Shown: piece by piece, positions 23,537 through 32,567 of the stretch | Numbering within the stretch: position 1 is the stretch's first letter | How the letters are laid out: the number at the start of each line of letters is the position of its first letter | Assembly: GCA_964384025.1 (NCBI GenBank) | Contig: CAYLJJ010000023.1 | Location: 4,712 to 68,711, forward strand | DNA: 64,000 nt | Reading direction: 5' to 3' | Source of the DNA: CAYLJJ01 sp964384025 | GTDB taxonomy: Bacteria > Myxococcota_A > Bradymonadia > UBA7976 > UBA1532 | Made by a program: the position numbers and the translations under genes | Notes under the pieces: model-generated | What the model was told of the DNA's origin: nothing | What the model saw: the letters and a program-made list of their open reading frames with translations, nothing else | Database searches by the model: none

Positions 23537-26038
23537 CTAAAACCTCAACCTCCAACGGGTTTTGAGGAAGAAACTCTCAACAGCCTTTGACCGCTCTTCA
23601 AAGCTGATCCGAGCCTTCAAATTGATCTTCACAAGTTGAGCTTCTGTATGAAGCGAGGCCTTAAAGCTTGAACCTGTGGGCAGTAGATCCATCAGCAAAG
23701 CGGTCATTGCCTGTTGGTTGGGGTGGACGTTGGCTTCTACAGGCCACCAAGTCGCCTTAGAGACTGCCAGCATAAACTCCTCATTGAGAGCCCCTATCTC
23801 AGGCGTGATAAAATTGAGGATGATCCGTCCGTTCTTAAAGCTGATCCTTGAGATCTCATGAGGGATATTTGGAGCCATAGAGAGAATAAGCTCTCTGGCC
23901 CTTGTCATATCCATAGCCTCCCCGTGAGGAGTAAGCACTTGCTGCTTATTCCCTCTCTCTGCCTGAGCAAAAGAGAGCGAAAAGCCCGTCTCTTCAAGAA
24001 AACGAACCTGAAGAGACCGGAGCTGTTCTTCAAATTTCTTGAGGGTAGCCGGCCCAAGATCGATCGAAACTCGTTTGTTTTGGAGATGGATAGATGGGCT
24101 ATTTGATGGCTTCAACTCTCCAGACAAAAGAGATAGGGCGTGAATTCTCAATTGTTGTTGATGAGGCGATCTCTTGGTACGTATTGTCCAGCCTGTTTCT
24201 CTTTCAAGGCGGTGGTGAACAGACTCAAACTTTGGAAGAATCGCGTCTGGAAAATAGAAATGAAGGGTCAGAGTTCTTGTTCCAGGTTGTACGCCCACTT
24301 TGTAAAGTCCCCATGAGCGATCGATAGTCGATTTAACATGGGCACTCGCTTGGTTTGGATTTAAAGCAGTATCTTCATCATCCCAACCACCGATGACCTC
24401 ACCCTTGAAATGCCGAATACGATATTCGCCTTTCTTTCGTTTGAAAGGGCTTTTCTTTCCCTGCAAGAGAATCTCAGTCTTTTTGATAACCTCAGTATCT
24501 CTCGCACCAGCTTCATCTCCCCACTCTTCGAGAAGCGATCTAATCGTATAGCTACGAGCCCCTTTATCTCTCTCAAAGAGCGTTATGGCAAAGTCACGAA
24601 TATCTTTAAATTCTAGTGGTTTATTAACAAGGCTGACCGATGTTTGAGCTTTATCAATTCGAGATCCTCGGGACCTCCTTCCTGTGAACTCAAACGATTC
24701 TCCGAGATTTGGACGGATCACATCTCGAACGCCGAATTGATGGAGAGAATCTTCTAGAAGCTCACGAGCCTGTTTATCTCCATGCACCAGAAAAACTTTA
24801 CGAGGACGGAGCTGTTTAAGAGCGGCTACCAGCTCGGTGGTATCCGCATGAGCACTCAATCCATAGGTTCCAACAGAACACTTAAGCTCGATACTCTCAT
24901 CCCCAAATCGAAGAAGCCCACCTCCATCACGAGCAAGATCTTGAACTTGTCGACCAGGGCTCTCCTCATCTTGGTAGCCTGTAATCGCAATATGGTGAAG
25001 AGGATCTGGGGCGAGTTTACCTGCATAGAACTGACTGGGACCTCCAGAGAGCATCCCAGAGCTTGAAATGATGATTGAAGGATGGATATGTATCAACTCA
25101 TGTCGGCTCTCAGGAGCTTGTACGGCTGAGATATTCTTGTTGCTGAAGAAGGGATCACCAGTACATCGGCTTAGATGCCTGAAGCGTGATGTGGCATAAG
25201 ATGTGTGATTCCAATAAACACGGCACATACTTCGAACCATTCCATCGACGAATACAGGAATGTCTGGTAGTTCTCCCTTTTCAAAGGCTCTCGCCATCAA
25301 GAGGATGATCTCTTGAGCACGCCCAAGAGCAAAAGCAGGAATGAGAACAGTGCCTTTGCGTTCAACGATCTGTGAGACCTGAGAAATAAGCCGACGTTCT
25401 TCTCCAAAACGGCTTGTATGAGCGCGCCCTCCATATGTAGACTCACAAACGACAGCATCCACGCTTCCAGGCCTGAGCTTGCTCCAATCAAAGCCACCCA
25501 CCGTAAGTTGAGGGCTCTTTGAAACATCCCCACTGATGAGAACAGAACCATCATCAGTTTGAATGAGAACACTTGAAGCTCCGAGAATATGACCTGCGGG
25601 ATAGTAGGTCGCTCTAACAGCCCCTCCCAAAATCTCAAAAGGCTCTTCCCAATAAACGCTTTGAACAAGATTGAAGACTCGCTCAACCGCTTCGGGAGGA
25701 TAAAGAGGGATCTCTCCCTCTTTTTCCGATTCCATCTTCATGATCTTGAGGGAGTCTTTGAGTAGAACTCGAACAAGATCGACTGTTGGCGGAGTCATAT
25801 ATATGGGCACATGAGATGTTTGGATAAGCAGAGGGAGAGCACCACTGTGATCCATATGTGCGTGAGTAAGGAAGATTGCGTCAGCCCCACCCGCTTCTTG
25901 TATAAGCTGGAGCCAGGGCAATGTATCTTCAGCATTCATACGAATGCCACAGTCTACAACAATACGATGCGTTCCGATCTCTATAAGAGTGCAGCTCGCT
26001 CCGACTTCATCGGCCCCACCAAGAAAACTTAATTTCAT
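23537..26038 (-). CDS. Metallo-beta-lactamase/beta-CASP nuclease-like protein with a repeated C-terminal extension
   Basis: An 833-residue protein. Residues 1-450 are a metallo-beta-lactamase plus beta-CASP domain of the CPSF/RNase J type: HAHMDH at 59-64, His150, Asp171, CESTYG with Glu199, GLSAHAD with His397 and VHGD with His419. All metal ligands are kept, so nuclease activity on RNA (or DNA) is expected. Residues 470-545 are a basic linker or winged-helix-like part. Residues 587-833 contain about 3.5 copies of an alpha/beta module whose markers are a strand (LTLHF, VSIDL, IILNF, VKINL), a helix, and T-x-W/F at 615, 684, 763 and 827. I know no family with this tail. The gene is AT-richer than its surroundings and is followed downstream by the tRNA-Asp terminator on the other strand. 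The ribosome site is weak. Confidence 0.85.
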   Translation of the reverse strand: MKLSFLGGADEVGASCTLIEIGTHRIVVDCGIRMNAEDTLPWLQLIQEAGGADAIFLTHAHMDHSGALPLLIQTSHVPIYMTPPTVDLVRVLLKDSLKIMKMESEKEGEIPLYPPEAVERVFNLVQSVYWEEPFEILGGAVRATYYPAGHILGASSVLIQTDDGSVLISGDVSKSPQLTVGGFDWSKLRPGSVDAVVCESTYGGRAHTSRFGEERRLISQVSQIVERKGTVLIPAFALGRAQEIILLMARAFEKGELPDIPVFVDGMVRSMCRVYWNHTSYATSRFRHLSRCTGDPFFSNKNISAVQAPESRHELIHIHPSIIISSSGMLSGGPSQFYAGKLAPDPLHHIAITGYQDEESPGRQVQDLARDGGGLLRFGDESIELKCSVGTYGLSAHADTTELVAALKQLRPRKVFLVHGDKQARELLEDSLHQFGVRDVIRPNLGESFEFTGRRSRGSRIDKAQTSVSLVNKPLEFKDIRDFAITLFERDKGARSYTIRSLLEEWGDEAGARDTEVIKKTEILLQGKKSPFKRKKGEYRIRHFKGEVIGGWDDEDTALNPNQASAHVKSTIDRSWGLYKVGVQPGTRTLTLHFYFPDAILPKFESVHHRLERETGWTIRTKRSPHQQQLRIHALSLLSGELKPSNSPSIHLQNKRVSIDLGPATLKKFEEQLRSLQVRFLEETGFSLSFAQAERGNKQQVLTPHGEAMDMTRARELILSMAPNIPHEISRISFKNGRIILNFITPEIGALNEEFMLAVSKATWWPVEANVHPNQQAMTALLMDLLPTGSSFKASLHTEAQLVKINLKARISFEERSKAVESFFLKTRWRLRF

Positions 26039-26142
26039 AATAACCCGCCTGTTTTCTAGAGCTTGAGTAAGCGCTCAATGACTTCTGAAATATACTTCAT
26101 CAAGCACATAAATATTTTCTGGTATGTCTAATAAAGATGATC

Positions 26143-26340
26143 CTATTTAAGATTTGAGGATGCTCCTCCATCCAATTCAGATAGAAGGGTATCGATCCCT
26201 TTAGATATAGCCAAACGAGCAACAGATCGTTTATTGACTTTCCCTACATTCTGTTGAGACTTGAGCATCTCGACAAGTTTTTCAATATCGAGTATTGTTC
26301 TTTGGCTAAGTCTAATAGTGAATGTTTTGAGTGGAGTCAT
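26143..26340 (-). CDS. Small ribbon-helix-helix-like protein
   Basis: A 65-residue protein. FTIRLSQRTILDIEKLVEML followed by NKRSVARLAISKGIDTLL fits the strand-helix-helix pattern of CopG/Arc-type DNA-binding repressors. It lies between the basic protein gene (27 bp upstream) and the nuclease-like gene (104 bp downstream), all on the same strand. It may regulate this unit, or act as an antitoxin, but no toxin partner is evident. No Shine-Dalgarno is visible before the ATG. Confidence 0.6.
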   Translation of the reverse strand: MTPLKTFTIRLSQRTILDIEKLVEMLKSQQNVGKVNKRSVARLAISKGIDTLLSELDGGASSNLK

Positions 26341-26367
26341 TGGTGGGAATATGGAAGAGTTGTGTTG

Positions 26368-26811
26368 CTAGAGAATTCCAGCTTCGTCCAGGTCTGCTTC
26401 AGGAACTCCGACCACGAGAAGAATCTCACGAGTAAGATTGTTCCGTTTTGCATAAGCAGGAAGCATGGCGATGAATTGTTTATGCAGTTCGGCAGGAGCG
26501 CTTCTCGTGAGAGCAGCTTCCAGACTGGCTTTCCTGGCCATCCAGATCGCTCGCTCGGAAGGAAGCAAGGGGAGTTCCTTTTCTATTGTTCCAATGCGCT
26601 TACCATCTTTAAATACAGGAGCTTTCTTGATTCGTACCCCTCGCTCAAGCATCATCGCAATACCTGCGATCTTCTCTCGCTTCTTCTCTATTGCTCGTCC
26701 ACGCAGGGACTTGATGTAGCGGTTAAAGAGCCCTCGCTGAGACTTAGACACAGCTCCCAGCTCACGAGCCTCAGATGTGATGTTGCCTCGTCGTCCCTTC
26801 TTCTTGACCAT
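26368..26811 (-). CDS. Basic protein of unknown function, first gene of the accessory unit
   Basis: A 147-residue protein with no recognised family. The first 60 residues are strongly basic (KKKGRRGNITSEARELG, then KSLRGRAIEKKREKI), which suggests nucleic-acid binding. The middle has a predicted hairpin (APVFKDGKRIGTIEKELPLL), and the rest is helical, ending in an acidic tail (EADLDEAGIL). The start is well supported by AGGAG six bases before the ATG, with a candidate promoter upstream. Its place in front of the ribbon-helix-helix and nuclease-like genes suggests a three-gene unit. Confidence 0.65.
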   Translation of the reverse strand: MVKKKGRRGNITSEARELGAVSKSQRGLFNRYIKSLRGRAIEKKREKIAGIAMMLERGVRIKKAPVFKDGKRIGTIEKELPLLPSERAIWMARKASLEAALTRSAPAELHKQFIAMLPAYAKRNNLTREILLVVGVPEADLDEAGIL

Positions 26812-26848
26812 CTTCTTCTCCTAAAAGGTTCAGATTGAGAGTTCTGGA

Positions 26849-26878
26849 TATATAATCGGGATGAGATAGTTTTTTCAA
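26849..26878 (-). promoter_or_regulatory. Candidate promoter of the accessory trio
   Basis: On the minus strand TTGAAA, an 18-base spacer and TATATA lie about 40 bases before the start of the basic protein gene. The match is 5 of 6 for the -35 and 4 of 6 for the -10, in an AT-rich stretch. Confidence 0.45.
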
Positions 26879-27222
26879 CACAAAATAGCAAAAAGCAAAT
26901 GGAATAATGTGAAGCAGGCTTCATGTTTTCTTTTTTTCTATGGAAAAATTACATCCAACATGTTGCCTCAATGAAAGGAAAAATTTCACGGACGCAGTTC
27001 CAAAAAGTAGAACTACAATTGGATCATCGCTCACGATATTCTTGAGCTACCAGGATGGGTTCATCCTTACCACGAGTTGAATGGTCTGAGCAGCATCTGG
27101 ATGGATAAGTAGAGGAAAAAATGGGTGATTCCCCCTCCATTCTAGAGAGATGTTGGCATACTGTATTGACCAATCAGGGGCTGAGCCTCAACTGGAGAAG
27201 ATCTGCAACTCAGGAGCTTTTT
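26879..27222. other. AT-rich intergenic region with possible gene remnant
   Basis: This separates the minus-strand accessory trio from the plus-strand cupin operon. Within it, ATG 26971 opens 24 codons (MKGKISRTQFQ...), and the next frame is open from 27011 to a stop at 27110 with protein-like content (DILELPGWVHPYHELNG). Together they look like a short frameshifted gene, but there is no recognised product. No insertion-sequence ends were seen. Confidence 0.3.
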
Positions 27223-27588
27223 ATGAAAATCCCCCTTGTAAAATATCGTGATGAGGTCCAACCCACTCCCTGCCCCTATGGCACTACTACCCGTGTGGTG
27301 ACTGGAGGAGAGGGGGGAGTCGCCAATGTTCATATAATCTCTGTTACTCGAGGAGGTCTCCACTACCATAGCGCCTATGATGAGACCTACTATCTTCTCT
27401 CTGGTGAGGGGAAGATCCGCTTGGATGGATGTGAGTATGTGCTCCGTCCAGGCGCGGTGGTCGTGATCCCTGCAGGTGTAGCTCATGAACTGGAATCTGG
27501 GACCGAAGCGCCCTTGGAATTTGTTATCTTTGGGACTCCTGCGTTGCCCATCGAGAGTAAAGAAGCACGACCTCTTAAGCTTCCCTGA
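27223..27588 (+). CDS. Cupin-domain protein
   Basis: A 121-residue single cupin. The first cupin motif is visible in HYHSAYDETYYLLSGEGKI (His, His, Glu metal ligands) and the second in PGAVVVIPAGVAHEL (His ligand). Such proteins are metal-binding isomerases, dioxygenases or small-molecule sensors, and the substrate cannot be told. AGGAG six bases before ATG 27223 fixes the start; the frame is open to 27121, but that extension has no site and is not cupin-like. It heads a run of four plus-strand genes, overlapping the next by up to 104 bp. Confidence 0.85.
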   Translation: MKIPLVKYRDEVQPTPCPYGTTTRVVTGGEGGVANVHIISVTRGGLHYHSAYDETYYLLSGEGKIRLDGCEYVLRPGAVVVIPAGVAHELESGTEAPLEFVIFGTPALPIESKEARPLKLP

Positions 27589-29131
27589 GCTGCTGCTCTT
27601 GCTCTATCTGTTGCTTGGCGCGCTGAGCTGCGATGCTCCTCGAGAGCGCCAAGAGGCTGAACCTCCTCAGAAGCAGATACCGGCGCTGGATGCAGCTCTT
27701 TTGGAGTACAACGCGCAGCTCCTCGTCCATCCCAAATATCTTAAGTGGAGTGGGGTGGAGTTGGGCAAAGGTTGGTGGTTTGAGCTGGCTCTCAGCAATG
27801 TAGGCTCAAAGATCGCCCATCTGAGGGGCCTAGAGATTCAAGGAGACAGTGCTTTTCAGATCAGCCGAGCAGCCTCAGGGTTTCTGAGGCCAGGCGAAGT
27901 TCAGCTGATCCGCATCAGCTTTGAGCCCAGCCGAGCTGGTATGCAGCGTGGGCTTCTCTTGATCGAGGCTCAAGCGGGGCTACAACTACAGGTCCCCCTG
28001 GAGGGTCTGGGTCTAGAGCCCCCTCCCTGCCTCCCCGTAGAGCCCCCTGGGGTCTATTTTGACGAGGTGCATCTGGGGAGCAGCGCCAAGGCCAATCTCT
28101 TGATCCGCAACTGTGAACCTCAACCAATGGAGATCTTGGAGTTGAGAACTGAGGGCAACTTTCAGCTTGAGGATCTGCCCCGTCTGCCTCTCCGTCTCTC
28201 TGGCACAAATGATCGCCAGGAGGCTCAGGGTCAATTCTTCCAGCTGCGGTTTACTCCAGAGCAGCTTGGGCTGCACTCAGGGCTGCTGAGGTTGGAGAGC
28301 GATCGAGGTCCTCTGGAGATCACACTCACCGGGCAAGGGAGCCCCAACCTCTGCCCCATCGCTCTGCTGGTGGAGAGGCGTCTGCGTGTCTCCCTGGGTG
28401 AATCGATCTTCTTGGACGGTGGCGCCTCCTCCGATCCAGAAGGGCAGCCCTTACGCTATTATTGGTCTATCTTAGAGCGACCCGAGGGCTCTCGAGTCCC
28501 CATCTGGGAGGATGAGCGTCTGGAGTTGGATCGTGTTCAGAGCCATAAAGCCTTGTTGATCCCTGATCGTCCTGGGCGCTTTGTGCTGGGTCTAGAGGTG
28601 CAAGATGAGCAGGGGAACAGCAGCTTGGATCCAGGCTGTGGAGGACTCGCCCAGCTTCAAGTTGGGGTGAGCCTCCCTGAAGAGGGCTTAGTAGTGCTCC
28701 TTGACTGGGAGAGTCCAGATGATTCTGATCCCCTGGATCAAAGAGGTGCGGATCTGGACCTACATCTTAAGGGAGCCGAAGATGGTTGGTTTGGAGCCAG
28801 CGATTGTTATCACGCGAGCCCGCGAAGTAACCCAGAGGCTGATCTGATGATCTTTGGTCTGGACGGAGGGGGACCTGAGCTGATCAAGATCAGCCCCCAG
28901 GGCCCAGGGCGTTACCATCTGGGCGTTCAAGCCTACCGTATGATGGATCTAAGCTCAGGACAGGACTATAGCCCGAGCTTCTTGAGGCTGAGGCTCTATG
29001 GCGAGGGTAGAGAGCTTTGGAGCGGTGAGGGCCGCCTTGAAGCGGTCAATCATCTCTGGGAAGCCCTTGAGATTCAATGGCCCAGTCTGGAGCTAAGGGA
29101 GCTGAACCGCTATCACGAGAGGAGGCCCTGA
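27485..29131 (+). CDS. ASH/PKD-like lipoprotein A, start uncertain
   Basis: An envelope protein of about 500 residues after a leader ending near LLLGALSC. Two ASH/choice-of-anchor-like beta domains follow (around GVELGKGWWFELALSNVGS and GVYFDEVHLGSSAKANLLI), then a PKD-like domain (LDGGASSDPEGQPLRYYW). Last is a domain with DLDLHL and DCYH like those in other large secreted proteins of Myxococcota. The ATG at 27485 lies deep in the cupin gene and would put the leader too far in; a TTG at 27530 is an alternative, and no good site decides. It is a paralogue of the next gene, whose start overlaps its stop by one base. Confidence 0.75.
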   Translation: MNWNLGPKRPWNLLSLGLLRCPSRVKKHDLLSFPELLLLLYLLLGALSCDAPRERQEAEPPQKQIPALDAALLEYNAQLLVHPKYLKWSGVELGKGWWFELALSNVGSKIAHLRGLEIQGDSAFQISRAASGFLRPGEVQLIRISFEPSRAGMQRGLLLIEAQAGLQLQVPLEGLGLEPPPCLPVEPPGVYFDEVHLGSSAKANLLIRNCEPQPMEILELRTEGNFQLEDLPRLPLRLSGTNDRQEAQGQFFQLRFTPEQLGLHSGLLRLESDRGPLEITLTGQGSPNLCPIALLVERRLRVSLGESIFLDGGASSDPEGQPLRYYWSILERPEGSRVPIWEDERLELDRVQSHKALLIPDRPGRFVLGLEVQDEQGNSSLDPGCGGLAQLQVGVSLPEEGLVVLLDWESPDDSDPLDQRGADLDLHLKGAEDGWFGASDCYHASPRSNPEADLMIFGLDGGGPELIKISPQGPGRYHLGVQAYRMMDLSSGQDYSPSFLRLRLYGEGRELWSGEGRLEAVNHLWEALEIQWPSLELRELNRYHERRP

Positions 29132-30693
29132 TGCGTTGGCGTTATCTGCTGGCGAGCCTGCTCTTGGGTTGCTGGAGCGCGGATCAGAAGGGAGGGGGTA
29201 AAGAAGCGGCCCAATTTCGCCCCTCTCAGCCCGGAGGAGAACTGAAGCTGGAGCCTGAGGAGCTGAACTTTGGTTTTCTCTACACAGGCCAAACCAAGGT
29301 GTTGAAGCTAAAATTAGAGAATCAGGGAGAGGGGCCTCTCTATTTTGACTCCATCGATTTTGAGCATGTCAGTGATTTTCAGATCAGCTATGGCGATGAC
29401 GCGACTTTGGAGCTAGAGGATCTGGATCGAGATGGGCAGGCGGGCCTCGCTCCCGAGGTTGAGGTTGAACTCAAGCTGAGCTTTCAGCCTCAACAGAGGG
29501 GACATCAGTTGGGGGCGCTGTTGATCAAAACCCCAGAGGCTGAACAGCTTATCCCGGTGATGGGGCAGTCTGCTGAGCCCAGCTGTCTAAGCTTAACACC
29601 AACCCTCCTTGATTTTGGCACACGGCCTTTGGGACAGAGCGTCTCAGCGCTGCTCCAGATGAGCCCCTGCTCTAACACCCCTTTGGTGATCAGCGCTATG
29701 CGTCTGAGCGCGGACTCTGATGCTGCTTTTGAGTTGATCCCTCGCATAACTCCTCTGCGCCTTGAAGAGCCCCAGGAGCTGGAGCTGCGTTTTCTCCCTC
29801 GAGAGCGCCAACAGAGCGAGGCTGTGCTTGAGATCGAGAGCAATGACAAGCTTCAGCCCCTTCAAAAGATCAGGCTTCGAGGGCAGGGCAGCGCTAACCT
29901 CTGTCCAGAAGCGATCTTTGAGCCGATTCGGGGACGGCATATCGGGATCCATCCGCTGGATGGCTCCAGCTCCTTGGATCCTGACGGTCTAGAGGGGCAG
30001 CCGATTCGCTGGGAATGGCGCTTAGAGAGAGGGCCAGAAGGCGCCATGGTGAGCGAGAACTCATCTGGAGCCCCGGATGATCCTGAGACACCACAGGCCC
30101 AGCTCTCAGCGCCCACACATGGGGCCTATAGCCTCTCTCTGATCGTGATGGATGAGAGCTTTAGCTCGGTTGAGATCTGCGCGGCTGCTGAGCAGCGACA
30201 ATATTTCATCATCCCAAGAGATCCTCCTGCCCGCCTAGAGATCCGCCTAAGCTGGACCACCCCTGGTCTGCCTGATCCCCGGCGTGAGGCGTTGAGCATT
30301 ATGGATCTGCATGTGCTGCGCCGTCAGGGCGCCTCTTGGCGGGGCGCAGAAGATTGCTACCGAGGACATTGTGAGATGAGCTGGGGGCCAGAGGAGGGAG
30401 ATCCCAGCCTCAGCCTTGAAAGGCCGGGAGAGAGCATCGGGGTACAGCGCCTGGAGATCTGGAACGATCATCCGCCAAGGCCCTTTCATCTGGGAGTTCA
30501 CTACCTCCAAGCGCGTGATCCCGTCGACGGCTACCAGTTTGGTCCCAGTCAGGCTCATCTGGAGATCTTCTATCTTGGAGAGCCGATCTGGGAGATGGTG
30601 GGCTGGCTGGAGGAGGGACAATTTTGGGAGCTTGGGCTCCTGGATCGAGGAGAGTTTCAGCTCATCGACCAACTGTATGAGGAGATCCCTTGA
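29131..30693 (+). CDS. ASH/PKD-like lipoprotein B
   Basis: A 520-residue lipoprotein (leader MRWRYLLASLLLGC with a clear LLGC lipobox). Two ASH-like domains (LNFGFLYTGQTKVLKLKLEN and LLDFGTRPLGQSVSALLQM) are followed by a PKD-like segment (LDGSSSLDPDG) and a C-terminal domain with MDLHVLRRQGASW and DCYRGHCEMSW. The order matches lipoprotein A, so the pair arose by tandem duplication and then diverged strongly. GAGGAGG stands five bases before ATG 29131. The frame is open further upstream, but the lipobox position supports this start. Likely a structural or adhesive outer-membrane component. Confidence 0.8.
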   Translation: MRWRYLLASLLLGCWSADQKGGGKEAAQFRPSQPGGELKLEPEELNFGFLYTGQTKVLKLKLENQGEGPLYFDSIDFEHVSDFQISYGDDATLELEDLDRDGQAGLAPEVEVELKLSFQPQQRGHQLGALLIKTPEAEQLIPVMGQSAEPSCLSLTPTLLDFGTRPLGQSVSALLQMSPCSNTPLVISAMRLSADSDAAFELIPRITPLRLEEPQELELRFLPRERQQSEAVLEIESNDKLQPLQKIRLRGQGSANLCPEAIFEPIRGRHIGIHPLDGSSSLDPDGLEGQPIRWEWRLERGPEGAMVSENSSGAPDDPETPQAQLSAPTHGAYSLSLIVMDESFSSVEICAAAEQRQYFIIPRDPPARLEIRLSWTTPGLPDPRREALSIMDLHVLRRQGASWRGAEDCYRGHCEMSWGPEEGDPSLSLERPGESIGVQRLEIWNDHPPRPFHLGVHYLQARDPVDGYQFGPSQAHLEIFYLGEPIWEMVGWLEEGQFWELGLLDRGEFQLIDQLYEEIP

Positions 30694-32567
30694 GCCTCAT
30701 GAGATCGCTCTTTCCGCTCCTCTTCCTTCTCCTGGGCGCCTGCGCGACTTTAAAGCGCAGCCAGATAGATAAGATAGACACTCGCTTAGAGCACGAGCGC
30801 AGGATCAGCGCTATGGATCGCCTGCGGATCCAACACCAACTCAGAGGGGCAGAGCTGCAGCTCAGGCTTGAGCGCCATGATCTTTGCCATACAAGGCGCT
30901 TTGAGCTGCGCACTCCAATTCAGGAACGCAGCGCTGAGAGCGAAGGGCTGCTCACTCAGCTCCTGCTCTCAGTCAGCACCCTGGGAGTCGCAGGAGCCTT
31001 GGAGGCTCAAGAGATGCGTGGTTATGCTCTGGGAACGGGTGCTCTGGGGAGCGCGCTGCTGCTCCACGCCGCTTATATTGGGTGGGCAGAGGGTCAAACA
31101 CAGGAGATCAAAGGAGAGACACAGCGAGTCCTCAGCCATGAGGAGGAGTTGCCCTGTCAGATCCGAGCGCTCCCTCGGGCCTGGGTAGAGCTACAGGATG
31201 AGGATGGCCGCCCTCTAGGACGTGCCCGTAGTGATCTAAAGGGACGCCTTAGGCTGAGCTTGCTCCGGGCTCGGCCCGAGCGCCTCTTTCGCTTCAGGTT
31301 GGAGATCCGCCTCGCCTCGCTCCTCTATCAGCAAACATTGGAGTTAGAGGCTGCAGAGCGTGGGGCTTTGGTTCAGCTCTTGGAGCGGCGGCGAGCGCAG
31401 CGCCCCCCCTCAAAGTTGAGCGCTCGGCTCCGCTTTGATGACAGCGCGGGAGATGGAGATGGGCGCTTGGATGCAGCAGAGCCCGCTTGGCTCTCTCTGG
31501 AGATCTCCAACCTTGGCCAGGGAGCTGCTGAGGCGCTGGAGTTGAGGCTCCAGCCTCCCCCTGCGCTCCAGAGCCACCTTGAGTTGGAGCGATACCAGAT
31601 CTTAGAAGAGATCTCTCCAGGCGAACGAGCGCAGATCCGCTTTAAGTTGCTGGCGCATGAAGATCTCCCGGGGGGTAGGCATACCCTCCTGCTCAGCTTT
31701 AAAGAGCAGGGCAGGGTTGAGGAGCAGCGTCTAGCGCTGGAGTTGGAGACGGTGGCTTGGAGAGGCCCCAGGTTGGGAGTTCAGCGCCTCAGCTTAAGAG
31801 ATGATGGTCAAGAGGGTTCACAGGGAGATGGGGATGGGCTCCTGGAAATTAACGAGCTGATCACCCTGGAGTTGGAGGTGCTTAACTCAGGGAGCGCTGT
31901 CGCACGAGCGCTTGAATTGAATCTAAAAAGCGGCTCTCGCTTTATCCAGCTCCTTCAGGCTTCAAGCCGGTTGGGGAACCTGTTGCCTGGAGAGCATCGG
32001 CGCGCCCTGCTGCGTTTTAGAGTGGAACAAGGCTATCGTGGCCCTAAGCACCTACCCCTGAGTCTAGAGCTCAAGGAGGCGCGCCCTCGCTACAACCTAA
32101 GCCCGAACCTTAGCCTCTACCTCGGGGCGGGCCTAAAGCCTCAGGGGCCTCTCAAGAGGCGGGGTGTAGCGCGCTTGGCGGTGTTGGAGTTACAGGACAG
32201 TGCAGGGCTCGCAGCGGAGGAGTTGGCCTATCTCAGTGACCTCCTTCGTGGGATCGCCCTGCGTCTCTTGCCTAAGCGCTACTTTTTGATGACCCGAGAA
32301 AATCTCCTGGCTCAGCTCCCCCCTGGACAGGCGCTTTCAGATTGCTTGGGTGGTTGTGAGATCGAAACCGCTCGTCGAGTGGGAGCTGATTTTGTGATCT
32401 CTGGTCAACTTCTGCGCTTTGGGAGCGAGCTGAGGTTGAACCTGAAGCTGCATGACAGCGCCTCGGCGGCGCTGCTGGCCCAAGCTCAGGCTTCGGCAGA
32501 ACAGCTCAAGGCGCTGGAATTTGCTTTGGGGGCTGCGGCGCGACGCCTCTTGGCTCCTCTGCGTTAA
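30690..32567 (+). CDS. Lipoprotein with CARDB-like domains and a TolB-N/CsgG-like C-terminus
   Basis: A 625-residue lipoprotein with leader LFPLLFLLLGAC. A charged helical stretch and a short hydrophobic region (GYALGTGALGSALLL) come first. Two Ig-like domains follow, each introduced by an acidic loop (DSAGDGDGRLDAAEPAW and SQGDGDGLLEINELI) as in CARDB-type repeats. The C-terminal 130 residues (VARLAVLELQD, YLSDLLRGIAL, ARRVGADFVISGQL) resemble the N-terminal domain of TolB or CsgG-like assembly proteins. The start is read as TTG at 30690 because AGGAG stands five bases before it; ATG 30699 is possible. Its end overlaps the convergent phosphoesterase gene by 62 bp. It may bind or assemble products of the two preceding genes. 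Confidence 0.75.
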   Translation: MSLMRSLFPLLFLLLGACATLKRSQIDKIDTRLEHERRISAMDRLRIQHQLRGAELQLRLERHDLCHTRRFELRTPIQERSAESEGLLTQLLLSVSTLGVAGALEAQEMRGYALGTGALGSALLLHAAYIGWAEGQTQEIKGETQRVLSHEEELPCQIRALPRAWVELQDEDGRPLGRARSDLKGRLRLSLLRARPERLFRFRLEIRLASLLYQQTLELEAAERGALVQLLERRRAQRPPSKLSARLRFDDSAGDGDGRLDAAEPAWLSLEISNLGQGAAEALELRLQPPPALQSHLELERYQILEEISPGERAQIRFKLLAHEDLPGGRHTLLLSFKEQGRVEEQRLALELETVAWRGPRLGVQRLSLRDDGQEGSQGDGDGLLEINELITLELEVLNSGSAVARALELNLKSGSRFIQLLQASSRLGNLLPGEHRRALLRFRVEQGYRGPKHLPLSLELKEARPRYNLSPNLSLYLGAGLKPQGPLKRRGVARLAVLELQDSAGLAAEELAYLSDLLRGIALRLLPKRYFLMTRENLLAQLPPGQALSDCLGGCEIETARRVGADFVISGQLLRFGSELRLNLKLHDSASAALLAQAQASAEQLKALEFALGAAARRLLAPLR

